Below are positions 7,257 through 15,754 of a stretch of DNA of 64,000 bases, piece by piece. A program made the position numbers and the translations under genes. Origin of the DNA: JAJDXW01 sp965223775 (GTDB taxonomy: Bacteria > Pseudomonadota > Gammaproteobacteria > HK1); assembly GCA_965223775.1 (NCBI GenBank), contig OZ245021.1, forward strand, positions 4,960,001 through 5,024,000, written 5' to 3'. How positions within the stretch are numbered: the stretch's first letter is position 1; every line of letters begins with the position of its first letter. The notes under the pieces were generated by a model that was not told the origin of the DNA, ran no database searches, and was given only the letters and a program-made list of their open reading frames with translations.

Positions 7257-8314
7257 ACGAGTACGGGAAGTCTGCGTCCCTTCCCAGCGACCACCCCATC
7301 CGGGACCGGGAAGACGATGTCCTCGAACGTACCTCCATCGCCGATGCCCTCGCCCGGCAGGTTCTCGACCTCGACGCGAGCGCGGGCATCGTTGTGGGCG
7401 TCTTCGGTCCTTGGGGCTCCGGCAAGACCTCCTTCATCAATCTTGCTCGGGACACATTCGAGCGCAAGGGCGTGCCTGTTCTGGATTTCAACCCATGGCT
7501 CTTCAGTGGCGCGGAACAGCTCGTCGGAAGGTTCTTCGCGGAGCTGTCGGCCAGTATGGGAATGAAGAACGAACTGAAGAAGATCGCCGAAGCGTTCGAG
7601 AAATATGGGACAGCGTTCAACGCGGTGGTTGGCGCGAGCTCAAGTCTTCTGGCCATGCCGCAAGTCGGTGCGATCATCAAGGCAATCAAAGAAGCTGTGG
7701 GCACTGCCACACTACCGGAAAGTGTCGACGCCCGGCGAAAGAAGATCGAAGACGCGCTTCGCCAGCACCGCAAGCGGATTGTGGTGGTTCTCGACGACGT
7801 TGACCGGTTGTCGGCTCCTGAAATCCGGGAAACATTCAAGCTGGTACGCCTCACGGCCAGCTTCCCCAACCTCATCTACATCGTGAGCTGCGATCGCTTG
7901 CGCGTCGAACAGGCGCTTCGCGAGCAAGGACTGTCCGGTCGTGACTACCTGGAGAAGATCATCCAGTTGCCCGTCAACTTGCGGGAAGTCCCGGAGCATT
8001 TGCTCAAACGGCAACTCTTTGCGGCTATTCAGAATGCACTCGGCGGCATTCAAAATCCCGAGCCATTCGACAACGATGTCTGGAGCGACGTCTACAGGGG
8101 GATTCTCCGGCCCCTCATTCGGAACATGCGGGATGTTCGCCGCTTCGCCATGGCCATCCGGGAGACCGTAGGCGGGCTGGAAGGTCAGGTAGCCCCAGGT
8201 CGATGTGCTGGCGCTCGAAGCCATTCGCGTGTTCCTGCCCGACGTCTTCCGGCTTCTGCCCGGTGCGATCGATGGCCTTACCCTAACGTCCCGACCACTC
8301 GAAAGAGAACTTGA
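7253..8314 (+). CDS. KAP-family P-loop NTPase, N-terminal portion (frameshifted)
   Basis: KAP NTPases are STAND-like ATPases, many of them membrane-linked or found in defence loci. Walker A is GPWGSGKTS at residues 52-60, and Walker B is the VVVLDDVDR stretch at 177-185, followed by the conserved LVRLTASFPNLIYIVSCDR. The LSGRDYLEKIIQLP and RNMRDVRRFAMAIR motifs of the family follow. No membrane helices are evident between the Walker motifs beyond a weakly hydrophobic stretch near residues 125-165. After GGLEGQVA the frame turns into Arg/Ser-rich noise; the true continuation is in another frame from about 8197. Removing one C from the CCCC at 8193-8196 restores a 733-residue protein. It lies in the same interval as the SIR2 gene, on the same strand. 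Confidence 0.82.
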   Translation: MNEYGKSASLPSDHPIRDREDDVLERTSIADALARQVLDLDASAGIVVGVFGPWGSGKTSFINLARDTFERKGVPVLDFNPWLFSGAEQLVGRFFAELSASMGMKNELKKIAEAFEKYGTAFNAVVGASSSLLAMPQVGAIIKAIKEAVGTATLPESVDARRKKIEDALRQHRKRIVVVLDDVDRLSAPEIRETFKLVRLTASFPNLIYIVSCDRLRVEQALREQGLSGRDYLEKIIQLPVNLREVPEHLLKRQLFAAIQNALGGIQNPEPFDNDVWSDVYRGILRPLIRNMRDVRRFAMAIRETVGGLEGQVAPGRCAGARSHSRVPARRLPASARCDRWPYPNVPTTRKRT

Positions 8315-9455
8315 CCGGATGATGCCGCAAGATTCTGCCGACTCGTCCTCCGCGTTCAGCGAGCGGTGCAAAGCGCGGGTAAATGGACTGATCGAAGCGA
8401 CCAAGATAGATGGGGAGCGTGAGGCAGACCCGACGGCGGAGGAGGTAGTCAAAGCCATGCTCAATTGCCTCTTCCCCGCCGGCGCACGGCTACGGCAAAT
8501 GAGCGACGGCGGCTCCGAGTCCCATGCGAATCACGACGTGGCGGAACATCTCACGGAACGTCGCGTCGCTCACGAGGACATCCTTCGATTGTACCTGGAG
8601 GGCGTCGTCAACCCGGACCTGCTGGCATTTCATGACGCCGAGCGGGCTCTTGAACGGATGACCGACCGCGTAGCAACGGACGAATTCATACGCTCGCTCG
8701 AACCGACGCGACGGCAGGATGTCGTCTCGAATCTGTGCGATCTCGTGTATCGGATCCCTCAAGAGCATGTGGAGCCGGGAATCGTGATGCTCCTCAACCT
8801 GTGGTCGGACACGCCGGAACGACCATCCGGATGGAGCATTTTCGTCAACGACACCACGGGAGCCGTCCGGACAGCAACTCGTCGGCTGCTGGACACCTTG
8901 GAAGATGCCGCCGCCGTCGAAGCGGCGGTGCGCCGTATCTTGCCCGAATTGACATCGTTCTCCGCCAAGGTGGGATTGATCCGGCGGGTCGGACAGCAAG
9001 ACAGCGCCCATCGCAGGCTCGTCTCGGAGGCGGTCGCGAACGAATTTGAGACGATATTGCGAAACGAGATTCGGGCTGCATCCGCCAGCGACCTTGCCGA
9101 GGAACGGAACCCTTTGTCGGTCCTGAGTTTTGCGAAAGGGCATGGCGGGCCGCCAGAAGAGCCTCTCGAACTCGGCGACTGTCCTCGATTGACCTTCGCC
9201 CTCCTTCGGTCTGCACGCCAAGAGACCGAAACCGGAACCGGACCTGTTCGACGATCCATCGAGCTGGATTGGAAGTGCCTTATCGACCTGTATGGCAGGG
9301 AGGAAGTGCTGAAGACGCGGATCAACGTTCTGAAAGCGCGGTTCGAAAGCCTGAAGCCATGGATCGAAGGCCGTGGGATACCGTTTGAGAAGGCGGAGAA
9401 TTTGGTCAAGCTGGCGGACAAATACCTGACCGGCTGGCGACCCGAAGCAGACTGA
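8205..9455 (+). CDS. KAP-family NTPase, C-terminal portion (second frame)
   Basis: Continues the KAP protein with VDVLALEAIRVFLPDVF, the segment that normally follows the ATPase core in this family. The rest (about 400 residues) is helical and unassigned, with KARFESLKPWIEGRGIPF near the end, as in other single-gene KAP ATPases. The ATG at 8205 lies within the joined protein and has no ribosome site, so it is the tail of the same gene, not a separate one. Whether the break is biological or a sequence error cannot be told from one copy. Confidence 0.75.
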   Translation: MLALEAIRVFLPDVFRLLPGAIDGLTLTSRPLERELDRMMPQDSADSSSAFSERCKARVNGLIEATKIDGEREADPTAEEVVKAMLNCLFPAGARLRQMSDGGSESHANHDVAEHLTERRVAHEDILRLYLEGVVNPDLLAFHDAERALERMTDRVATDEFIRSLEPTRRQDVVSNLCDLVYRIPQEHVEPGIVMLLNLWSDTPERPSGWSIFVNDTTGAVRTATRRLLDTLEDAAAVEAAVRRILPELTSFSAKVGLIRRVGQQDSAHRRLVSEAVANEFETILRNEIRAASASDLAEERNPLSVLSFAKGHGGPPEEPLELGDCPRLTFALLRSARQETETGTGPVRRSIELDWKCLIDLYGREEVLKTRINVLKARFESLKPWIEGRGIPFEKAENLVKLADKYLTGWRPEAD

Positions 9456-9602
9456 CCACCGGAATCCTCCGCGCTATCGCGGCACCAGAGCACGCGCCGT
9501 CCGGGCCAGAGGGACCGAGAGGCAAATGGTTACGGGTTCGGCGGACACGCCGCCTTTCCGCCGAAGCGAAAACAGCAACCGGCGCGGGTCGAGGGGCACC
9601 TG

Positions 9603-9743
9603 ATGGAACGACCGACCCGACGCGAAGACCGCACGCGGAAGGCGGAACGGGCACCTCGCCGGCGACCGCGAGGGCGGTCGCTCGCCTGCATCCCGCTCCT
9701 CATGGCGACCGCCGTCCCGGCCGAGGCGATAGCCGAGACCTAA
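9603..9743 (+). pseudogene. Truncated exported-protein start, cut by IS1634 element
   Basis: An ATG frame reads MERPTRRED, an Arg-rich n-region, then SLACIPLLMATAVPAEA, which looks like a signal peptide. The frame stops in the TAA at the very edge of the IS terminal repeat. It is most simply the 5' end of a secreted-protein gene interrupted by the insertion; no obvious remainder was found beyond 11803. Confidence 0.35.
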
Positions 9744-11802
9744 CCCAACTTTACCCTACCCCCCGACACGAGTCTTACAATTCATAAAGTTACGACGTTC
9801 GAATCGGGCGTGTGGCACTACATTTGCCCACCGATGGTGATTTCACACGATGGTCTTGCGGGTCGCTCCGGGGGCGGGGTCGATGCCCAAGGCGTCGTAG
9901 ATGGCCTGCTGGGGCGGTTCGGCGCGGGTGGCTTTACGTACATGCAAGGTGCGCCCATCGGCGCGTCGGAAGGTGGCGGTGATGCGCTGTTGTCCTTCGA
10001 GGATCCGTCGAACGGTGTTCCAGCTCGCGTGCTCGCCGGCTTCGCGCAGCCGTCGTCGGATGAGCTGCACGAGCTGGTAGGCGATGACGGAGATGAACAG
10101 ATGTCCTTCGGCGCGGATGGGCTTGTGGTGGAAGATGGGTCGCAGTCCGAGCTCCGATTTCAGCGAGCGGAAGACGGCCTCGAGGTCGGTGAGGGTGACA
10201 TAGGTTCGCCACAGGGTTTCCTCGTCCCAATCGGTTTGATTGCTGCGCAGGCAATACACCCCCGGATGGGTCATCATCGAGCCTTCGACCGGGCGGCGGG
10301 TGAAGCGCACCGCGGTGGCGCGCTCGGCGCTGGGGTCGGTGTCCAGTTCGATGTCGTAGTGCTGGGCGACGCGTTGGTTTTTCGCCTTGAGCCGACCGAT
10401 ACGTTCCCAGACCTGGTCGACGCGTTTGCGGGTGCGCGGTCGGGACAATCCGTCGGACAGTGCGGTCAGGGCGGTCTCGAAACGCCGGGCGAAGCGCTCG
10501 ACGATGCCACGTTCCTTGGCGGCGCGTTCCTCGGAGAAGCAGTACAGGCGCGCCTCTTGGCCGTCTTCGGACACAACCTTGTGCAGGTGCACGCCGTGGC
10601 GCTGGGCGGTCTCGATGCGCTGCGCCGCGTCGGGGTCGAACTGGCGGATGCGTTCGCGGCTGACCACCAGGTACCGATAGCCGTTGTTGCGCAGCCACTG
10701 CACGCGGTCCTCGGTGGCGATTCCGCGGTCCATCACCACGAGCGCCTCGCGCGGGGCGTTGAGCGCTTCGAGCATTTCGGCCACCGTGTGGTGTTCTCGC
10801 ACGTTGCCGGCGAACACCTTGGAGCGACGCACGAAGCCGCTCGAATCGAGCACCAGTGCCAGGGTGAGCAGGGGGCAATCGGTGCGTTTGTCCTTGGAGT
10901 GCCCGCGCTGGGCCTTGGGCTGACGCGCCGCCTCGCCCTCGAAGAAGGTGTTGGTCAGGTCATACAGCGTGACCGTGGGGTGCAGGTCGAACAGCCCCAT
11001 CGCGCGGTCGAACAGGTGGCGTTCGATGGCCTCGCGGTGGGCCATGAGCGCGTCCGAGGCGCGATACAGCTGCATCGGTCCCATGGTCTGGAAATCCACC
11101 TCCAGCAACTCGCCAAGAGCGCTTCGTTCGCCGAGCCAGCGCCGCGTCGCGCGTTCCGAGCCCGGACGAGCCATGCGGGCGATGACCGAGCCGATGGCCG
11201 CCGCGCACAGCGACCCGGACAGCCCCAGCTCCGGGAGCCTGGTGCGAAGTGCGAGCTGGTCCATCGCCCACAACCCGACGTGCTCCACGCCGACCGAGCG
11301 TGGGCGCACGAGTTCGAACGAATCGACGTCCACTCGTTGGATATCGGGTCCATCGTCGGGGGCGTCGGAGCGCGCGAGCAGTTGGGCGGCGATACGCTGG
11401 GCGTGGGTTTCCAGCCCCGGGGGGCCATCGGGGTCGAGTTGGAGCTGGCCGGTGAGGATCTCGTCGATCCGTCGGCAAAGGGCCGGCCAGTGGTGTTGCG
11501 CGATCTCGAAGTGTCGTCCCAGATTGAGCAAGGTGCGTTGGCGTACCTTGGAGCCGACTCGCTCGGAGCGAACGAGGCGATGGGTGAAGTACGCCTCGCC
11601 GGTGTCGGTGCTACGGGTTTGGGTGCGGCGGATGAACATCGCGGTACGGTAGCGCGTGGGGCGCCCCGATGCAATACATATAGAATATTTTATGGCACTA
11701 CATCAGCCCCTCCACCATCAATCAATCACTTACGCCCCAAAAACCGCCCAATCCGGGGCAAATCCCGGCCAATCACAGCTCGCAAAGGTAAAGTTGGGCT
11801 AA
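9742..11802. mobile_element. IS1634-family insertion sequence
   Basis: A transposase gene is bracketed by terminal repeats: CCCAACTTTACC at 9744-9755 and its exact inverse at 11787-11798, with TAA just outside both. The element is about 2.06 kb. A second direct repeat, TGGCACTACAT, occurs inside each end (about 9812 and 11693). No target duplication is obvious in the flanks, so the insertion may be old or one end rearranged. Confidence 0.75.
9843..11639 (-). CDS. IS1634-family transposase
   Basis: A 598-residue DDE transposase of the IS4 superfamily. The N-terminal region shows TLLNLGRHFEIA; the core has YDLTNTFFEGEA (first Asp), LALVLDSSGFV, ALVVMDRGIATEDRV (second Asp), NGYRYLVVSRER and, near the C-terminus, TYVTLTDLEAVFRSLKSEL (Glu) then RPIFHHKPIRAEGHLFISV, the classic order for IS1634. 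Full length with intact motifs, so probably active. It lies between the element's inverted repeats and is read toward the left end. The long open frame on the opposite strand is only its antisense shadow. Confidence 0.93.
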   Translation of the reverse strand: MFIRRTQTRSTDTGEAYFTHRLVRSERVGSKVRQRTLLNLGRHFEIAQHHWPALCRRIDEILTGQLQLDPDGPPGLETHAQRIAAQLLARSDAPDDGPDIQRVDVDSFELVRPRSVGVEHVGLWAMDQLALRTRLPELGLSGSLCAAAIGSVIARMARPGSERATRRWLGERSALGELLEVDFQTMGPMQLYRASDALMAHREAIERHLFDRAMGLFDLHPTVTLYDLTNTFFEGEAARQPKAQRGHSKDKRTDCPLLTLALVLDSSGFVRRSKVFAGNVREHHTVAEMLEALNAPREALVVMDRGIATEDRVQWLRNNGYRYLVVSRERIRQFDPDAAQRIETAQRHGVHLHKVVSEDGQEARLYCFSEERAAKERGIVERFARRFETALTALSDGLSRPRTRKRVDQVWERIGRLKAKNQRVAQHYDIELDTDPSAERATAVRFTRRPVEGSMMTHPGVYCLRSNQTDWDEETLWRTYVTLTDLEAVFRSLKSELGLRPIFHHKPIRAEGHLFISVIAYQLVQLIRRRLREAGEHASWNTVRRILEGQQRITATFRRADGRTLHVRKATRAEPPQQAIYDALGIDPAPGATRKTIV

Positions 11803-12531
11803 CGCAGGCTCACCGTGGCGCCTGGGCGCCGGTACCCTCCCTGCGACAAGAAACGGAATACCCCTACGCGGACCCGTCGTCGAGTCTGGACATAGCGCTT
11901 CGGGCTTCGGGAAAGACGCAACCGCACTCGCCCTCCGCTTCGCCTCGATCGATCGAAAGGCACTCGCGAGCTGGAAAACCATCCTCGCGAACGGCGGAAC
12001 ACCGCCGACTGACGGAATCCGCGTCGAGCGTCACGCAAACGCCCCCGAGGCGGGCGATCTGTGGTGACCCGGCACGTCTCTTCGACATGTGCCACGAGGG
12101 TGGCGCGATGCGCCAAGACACCGCGCGGTCGCGCAGGCAACGGTGGGGCTGTGAGGCCCGAAGTGAAGAAGGTCATGACGACGGTTCTCCGCGCGGAGAA
12201 CCTTGACCACCAAGACTCGCACAGGCGAGAATCCGCCTGTTGACTGTTGAACCCGCCAGTTAGTTCTCCGCAAGAGTTGCCGAGTGGGCTGGCGGGCAAG
12301 AAGCCGGAGCTACCAACTCCGGCTTCTTGGCGCCGGGGTGATCGAACCATTAATTCCGGTGCCCGATCAACCCCTTTCCGGCGGTCGCCCGGGCCGCTCT
12401 GCTACGCTCCCGCTTGCGGAATCACCACAGGAAGCGAGTATGAGAATCAGCATTCCCGCGAACGGTTCGCCACGGGCGCGAGAGCATGCCGCTACGTGCC
12501 CCAGGCCTACCGCCTTCGCCGCGAGGCGGCC
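11803..12531. other. Intergenic stretch, no gene recognised
   Basis: Neither strand holds a convincing gene between the IS1634 element and the exported-protein gene at 12532. The only clear structure is the hairpin at 12298-12328. Confidence 0.5.
12298..12328. terminator. Strong 12-bp hairpin
   Basis: AAGAAGCCGGAG (12298-12309) pairs perfectly with CTCCGGCTTCTT (12317-12328) across a 7-base loop. No long T-tract follows on the plus strand, but the stem starts with AAGAA and ends TTCTT, as in bidirectional terminators. Confidence 0.55.
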
Positions 12532-13020
12532 GTGAGCCGCGCCCTCGCCCTCGCTCTCTCCATCCTCGCCGCGCCCGCGCTCGCGGACGAATGCGCCGCG
12601 TTCCATGCCGCTCTCGGCGTGGAAACGGCAACGTCGGAGGCATACCATGCATTCGATGCACGGCATCCGGCACTCGATCCTCGCGATCGCTCGCCGAAGG
12701 CGATGGCCCGATGGTCAGTCCGGGAGTCGCTACTTGGAGCCGTGATTGATGCGACGCACGCGGTCGGGAGTGCCTCGAAGGTGCTTCGTGGATCGATCGA
12801 AGACCGCTACATGGCCGAAGTAGTAGACGCCATCGCCGCAATCAACCAAGCACAGATCGAAGCGTTCCGGGCGCTCCTTCGCATGGAGATGCGGCACCGT
12901 GAATTCGAAGCGTTCGCCGAAATTGAAGGAAACATTGAGCAGATCGGGGTCACCGCAGACACCGGGCTACGCGAAGCCTTGAAGGCTGCATGTCGGCTCG
13001 GGCTGATTGCGACGGAATGA
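12532..13020 (+). CDS. Small exported protein of unknown function
   Basis: A 162-residue protein from a GTG start. The N-terminus SRALALALSILAAPALADE is a clear Sec signal peptide with cleavage after ALA. The mature part is helical, acidic and Ala-rich, with a single pair of distant Cys (ECAAF near the start, AACRLG near the end) that could form a disulfide. The open frame extends far upstream, but the signal peptide fixes the start near here. A hairpin terminator follows at 13053. I do not recognise the family. Confidence 0.6.
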   Translation: MSRALALALSILAAPALADECAAFHAALGVETATSEAYHAFDARHPALDPRDRSPKAMARWSVRESLLGAVIDATHAVGSASKVLRGSIEDRYMAEVVDAIAAINQAQIEAFRALLRMEMRHREFEAFAEIEGNIEQIGVTADTGLREALKAACRLGLIATE

Positions 13021-13052
13021 AGGGCGGTTCTGCGTATGGCATGAACCGATTG

Positions 13053-13075
13053 AGCGCCGGGGACCTCCCGGCGCT
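13053..13075 (+). terminator. Hairpin after the exported protein gene
   Basis: AGCGCCGGG (13053-13061) and CCCGGCGCT (13067-13075) form a perfect 9-bp GC-rich stem with a 5-base loop, 32 bases after the stop codon. It is followed by GTCGTCTCT, a weak T-rich tail. Confidence 0.6.
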
Positions 13076-13091
13076 GTCGTCTCTGTAACGC

Positions 13092-13325
13092 CTACATCCT
13101 ACCGGCTCCTGACCGTAGAAACTCCCGCCCCGCAGGAGTGAGCCTCGCAAGATGTTTCTTGTGCGGATGGCACCACTCGGCATGGCCGAGGTCGACCAGT
13201 TCCTGAACGAATCTATGACGGAGGCGTTCCTCGTGCGTTTGATTCATCGTGAGAGGCGCCTCAATGGGGTCTGCGCTGTCTCTCATCTCGATGAGCAACG
13301 CGATCAAACGCTGTTTCGGATTCAT
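13092..13325 (-). CDS. Small passenger protein of an IS1595-type element
   Basis: A 77-residue basic protein, MNPKQRLIALLIEMRDSADP at the start and RLTPAGREFLRSG at the end. Its ATG overlaps the transposase stop by four bases (ATGA at 13322-13325), so the two are translationally coupled. LTPAGREFL resembles the end of winged-helix or phage-type DNA-binding proteins, but no firm family can be given. The second IS1595 element in this window also carries small genes directly behind its transposase, which supports reading this as an IS passenger gene. Confidence 0.6.
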   Translation of the reverse strand: MNPKQRLIALLIEMRDSADPIEAPLTMNQTHEERLRHRFVQELVDLGHAEWCHPHKKHLARLTPAGREFLRSGAGRM

Positions 13326-14299
13326 GACCGCGCTCCCGAATCACGGCCGTTCTCGGCGGTGAGCGCCGCGTAGGTGAGGCGCTTCCCCTCGAGGCCCCGC
13401 ACGACCGTGCCCATCTGCACGAGGGTGTCTTCGTCGCGCAGGTTGTGCCGGCCGGCGAACTCCTGGACATAGCGGTCCAGGTGCTTCGGGCTCATCTTGT
13501 GGTAGATGCCGGTGTGGGCACGCTTGAGCATCGACCAGAAGCTCTCGGTGCCGTTGGTGTGGACGTCGCCCCGGACGTACTCCAGGGCGCTGTGCTTGAC
13601 GGTCTCGTGGTCGAAGGGCATCCCCTCGTAGGCTGACGCCTCATCGGTGTAGACAGTGGCGTGCGGGGCCGCGTGCTCGGCGACGAAGCCTTGCAGGGTC
13701 GGCTTGTCCGTGGACTCGACGACCCGCGCCGCCGCCTGCTTCGTGGCCCGGTCCTTCGCGCCCACCACGGCGGTCTTGCCGACGGCGCCCCGGCCGGTGT
13801 CGGCGAGCTCGCGGCGTTTGGCGTTCGACATGTTCTTGCGCTTCCCGCCCATGTACGTCTCGTCCACCTCGACCGGACCGGAGAACGGCTCGCGTTGCTC
13901 GGCGAATGTCTTGCGGATGCGGTGGGCGAGGAACCACGCGGACTTCTGCGTGATGTTGAGGTCGCGGTGCAGCTTCATGCTGCTCTGGCCCTTGAGCGAC
14001 GTGGTAAGAAGGTAGATGGCGACCACCCACGTCTGGTAGCCGAGGGGAGAGCCCTGCATCGGGGTCGCCACCCGCACGCTGAAGCGCTTGCGGCACTCCT
14101 TCTCGGCGCACCGCCACGGCATCGACCGGTGGTTGTTGCGCTTGACGTGGAACGAGCCGCAATGGGGGCACCACGGCTCGCCGCTCCATCGCTGCTCTTC
14201 GAGCCACGCCTGGGCGGCCGCGTCGTCGGGGAACATGCGGAACAGCTCGACGAGGGACATTCCCTCGCGGTGTGCCTTGCCCGGGTCCTTCTGGCTCAT
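13322..14299 (-). CDS. IS1595-family (ISXO2-like) transposase
   Basis: A 325-residue transposase. The N-terminus has a zinc-ribbon (CPHCGS and the later Cys pair in RCAEKECRKRF), then KGQSSMKLHRDLNITQKSAW, a helix-turn-helix-like segment. The ISXO2 DDE domain shows VEVDETYMGGKRKN (Asp), ATVYTDEASAYEG (Asp) and NGTESFWSMLKRAHTG (Glu) and ends with QEFAGRHNLRD. It is complete and very similar in layout to the transposase at 39081. Terminal repeats of this copy are not clear: the sequence near 14400-14426 resembles the other element's end (GTGCCGATGTAGGGAGCCCC), but no matching left end was found near 13080, so this copy may be decayed at one side. Confidence 0.92.
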   Translation of the reverse strand: MSQKDPGKAHREGMSLVELFRMFPDDAAAQAWLEEQRWSGEPWCPHCGSFHVKRNNHRSMPWRCAEKECRKRFSVRVATPMQGSPLGYQTWVVAIYLLTTSLKGQSSMKLHRDLNITQKSAWFLAHRIRKTFAEQREPFSGPVEVDETYMGGKRKNMSNAKRRELADTGRGAVGKTAVVGAKDRATKQAAARVVESTDKPTLQGFVAEHAAPHATVYTDEASAYEGMPFDHETVKHSALEYVRGDVHTNGTESFWSMLKRAHTGIYHKMSPKHLDRYVQEFAGRHNLRDEDTLVQMGTVVRGLEGKRLTYAALTAENGRDSGARS

Positions 14300-14427
14300 G
14301 GCCGACCGTCCTCGGTAGAATCCGTGTTGGAAGCAGGGCCAAATCCCGCGGGCAAAAGGAGGTGGTGGCGCATGACCACGGGGCTTGGCGTTCTTAGGGC
14401 GGCAGTACCGAAGGTGCCGATGTAGGG

Positions 14428-14461
14428 AGCCCCGCCGCCTGGTGAGACAGACGGCGGGGCT
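14428..14461. terminator. 10-bp GC hairpin
   Basis: AGCCCCGCCG (14428-14437) and CGGCGGGGCT (14452-14461) form a perfect stem with a 14-base loop. It sits just outside the IS1595-type transposase's presumed end and upstream of the toxin-antitoxin promoter; it could insulate the two. Confidence 0.5.
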
Positions 14462-14602
14462 GAGGTGACAGAAGACAACGGCCCGTTGGCCCTGCTTCCG
14501 TTTGCCGGCTCGGCGAATCTACCACAGTCACGGGGTGTCATCGTCCCCTCCTCGCTCAGCCTCGACTCGGCTGCAAATCTATCAGACTTGGGCAACCAGG
14601 TA

Positions 14603-14608
14603 TATAAT
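14603..14608 (+). promoter_or_regulatory. Probable -10 box of the vapBC-like operon
   Basis: TATAAT at 14603-14608 lies 12 bases before the antitoxin ATG, in an AT-rich patch (TATATAATCCCCATTTGTTT) unlike its GC-rich surroundings. No good -35 box is evident. The predicted start of transcription would leave almost no leader, so the mRNA may be nearly leaderless. Confidence 0.45.
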
Positions 14609-14620
14609 CCCCATTTGTTT

Positions 14621-14908
14621 ATGGCCACCGTCACCGTGAAATCGACCTACTCCCTCGATGTCGCAACCGTTCGGCAGCTCGAGAGCTTGGCAAAGCGCTG
14701 GAATACCTCCAAGTCCGCCGCGCTGCGGCGCGCCATTCAGGCGGCGGCGAAGGAGGAGCTCCCCGCCGACAGCGAAGGGCTCGATGCGCTGGATCGCCTG
14801 CAGAGCATGCTTGCCCTGGACTCGGGGGCGGCAGCCGTCTGGGAGGTCCGGACCAGGCAGGAGCGGCGCGCGGGGGCGCAGCGAACCCACCGCTCCGCAC
14901 CGGCATGA
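14621..14908 (+). CDS. Ribbon-helix-helix antitoxin (VapB-like)
   Basis: A 95-residue protein whose first half is a ribbon-helix-helix DNA-binding domain: a beta strand (STYSLDVATVRQLESLAK) followed by WNTSKSAALRRAIQAAAKEE. The rest, ending RRAGAQRTHRSAPA, is basic and probably contacts the toxin. It neutralises the PIN toxin encoded next to it and likely represses its own promoter. The ATG at 14621 is preferred over the longer open frame because the strand of the RHH fold starts immediately after it and a TATAAT box lies just upstream. The stop overlaps the toxin start by four bases. Confidence 0.8.
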   Translation: MATVTVKSTYSLDVATVRQLESLAKRWNTSKSAALRRAIQAAAKEELPADSEGLDALDRLQSMLALDSGAAAVWEVRTRQERRAGAQRTHRSAPA

Positions 14909-15291
14909 TCCACCTCGACACGAGCTTCCTCATCCGGGCACTGGTTCGCGGCTCGCCGGAGGACGCACGGCTTCGAGAGTGGATTGGAGCGGGCGAGCCA
15001 GTCGGCATGAGCGTGATCGCCTGGTCGGAGTTCCTGTGCGGCCCCATCGACGAGACGGCTCTGTCTCTCGCCTCGCTGGTCGTCGGACGGCGCCCCGGGT
15101 TCACGGAGGAGATGGCCACCATCTCGACCGGACTGTTCAATGGATCGGGGCGGCGCCGCGGAACGCTGATCGACTGCATGATCGCGGCGGCGGCGATCGC
15201 GGAAGGCGCCAGCGTCGCCACCGCGAATCCGGCCGACTTCAGCCGATTCGCGGAGTTCGGGCTGGCCCTGGCGCAGGCGAGAACGGCGTAG
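14905..15291 (+). CDS. PIN-domain toxin (VapC-like)
   Basis: A 128-residue PIN-domain ribonuclease. The acidic Mg2+-binding residues are visible: MIHLDTSFLIRAL (Asp5), SVIAWSEFLCG (Glu, about residue 46), GTLIDCMIAAAAI (Asp, about 92) and ATANPADFSRF (Asp, about 111). Such toxins cut tRNA or rRNA when the labile antitoxin is lost. It overlaps the antitoxin gene by an ATGA junction, the usual order for VapBC pairs. All catalytic residues are present, so it should be active. Confidence 0.85.
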   Translation: MIHLDTSFLIRALVRGSPEDARLREWIGAGEPVGMSVIAWSEFLCGPIDETALSLASLVVGRRPGFTEEMATISTGLFNGSGRRRGTLIDCMIAAAAIAEGASVATANPADFSRFAEFGLALAQARTA

Positions 15292-15310
15292 GGGCACGAG
15301 GAGGAAAGAC

Positions 15311-15754
15311 GTGACGGATTCGCAATTCGAGAAGAACGAGCGCTTCGAACGGGGGCTTGCGCTGCGCAAGGAGGTGCTCGGGCGAGAGCACGTCGAGCGC
15401 TCGCTCGCCCGGGCCGGGAAAGACCCGTTCCTGCTTCCCATCCAGCAGCTCGCGGTGGAGTTCGGCTGGGGCGAGGTGTGGTCCCGCCCCGGGCTCCCCC
15501 TCAAGACCCGGAGCTTTCTCAGCATCGCGTACCTCGCCGCTTTGGGAAAGACCGACGAGCTCGGGGCGCATGTCGCCGGGGCGGTGCGCAACGGAGCGAG
15601 CCGGGAGGAGATCCGGGAGGTATTGCTTCAGGCCGCGCTCTACTGCGGAATGCCGGCCGGGCTCGAGGCGTTTCGGGCCGCCAAACGGGCGCTCGACGAT
15701 CTCGACGCGACGCGCGGCGGGGAGGCGGAAGCCGAAAGGGGGAACGACCGATGA
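15311..15754 (+). CDS. Carboxymuconolactone decarboxylase-family protein
   Basis: A 147-residue all-helical protein from a GTG start with a good ribosome site (GAGGAAAG). It shows the family's features: RSFLSIAYLAALGKTDELGAHVAG and GASREEIREVLLQAALYCGMPAGL. The Cys of the AhpD-type CxxC pair is present only once (YCGMP), so it resembles the decarboxylase branch, not a peroxidase. CMD proteins open or decarboxylate lactones in aromatic ring catabolism, but many serve other small molecules. It is translationally coupled (ATGA) to the racemase-family gene that follows, so the two likely act on the same compound. Confidence 0.82.
   Translation: MTDSQFEKNERFERGLALRKEVLGREHVERSLARAGKDPFLLPIQQLAVEFGWGEVWSRPGLPLKTRSFLSIAYLAALGKTDELGAHVAGAVRNGASREEIREVLLQAALYCGMPAGLEAFRAAKRALDDLDATRGGEAEAERGNDR

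Noticed and set aside
9810..12206. 798-codon open frame on the plus strand
   Set aside because: It is antisense to the IS1634 transposase and has no family features; an artefact of GC-rich codon use.
12440..12535. Short ATG frame ending in a GTGA overlap with the exported-protein gene
   Set aside because: Thirty-one residues with Pro/Arg-rich noise; the overlap is probably chance.
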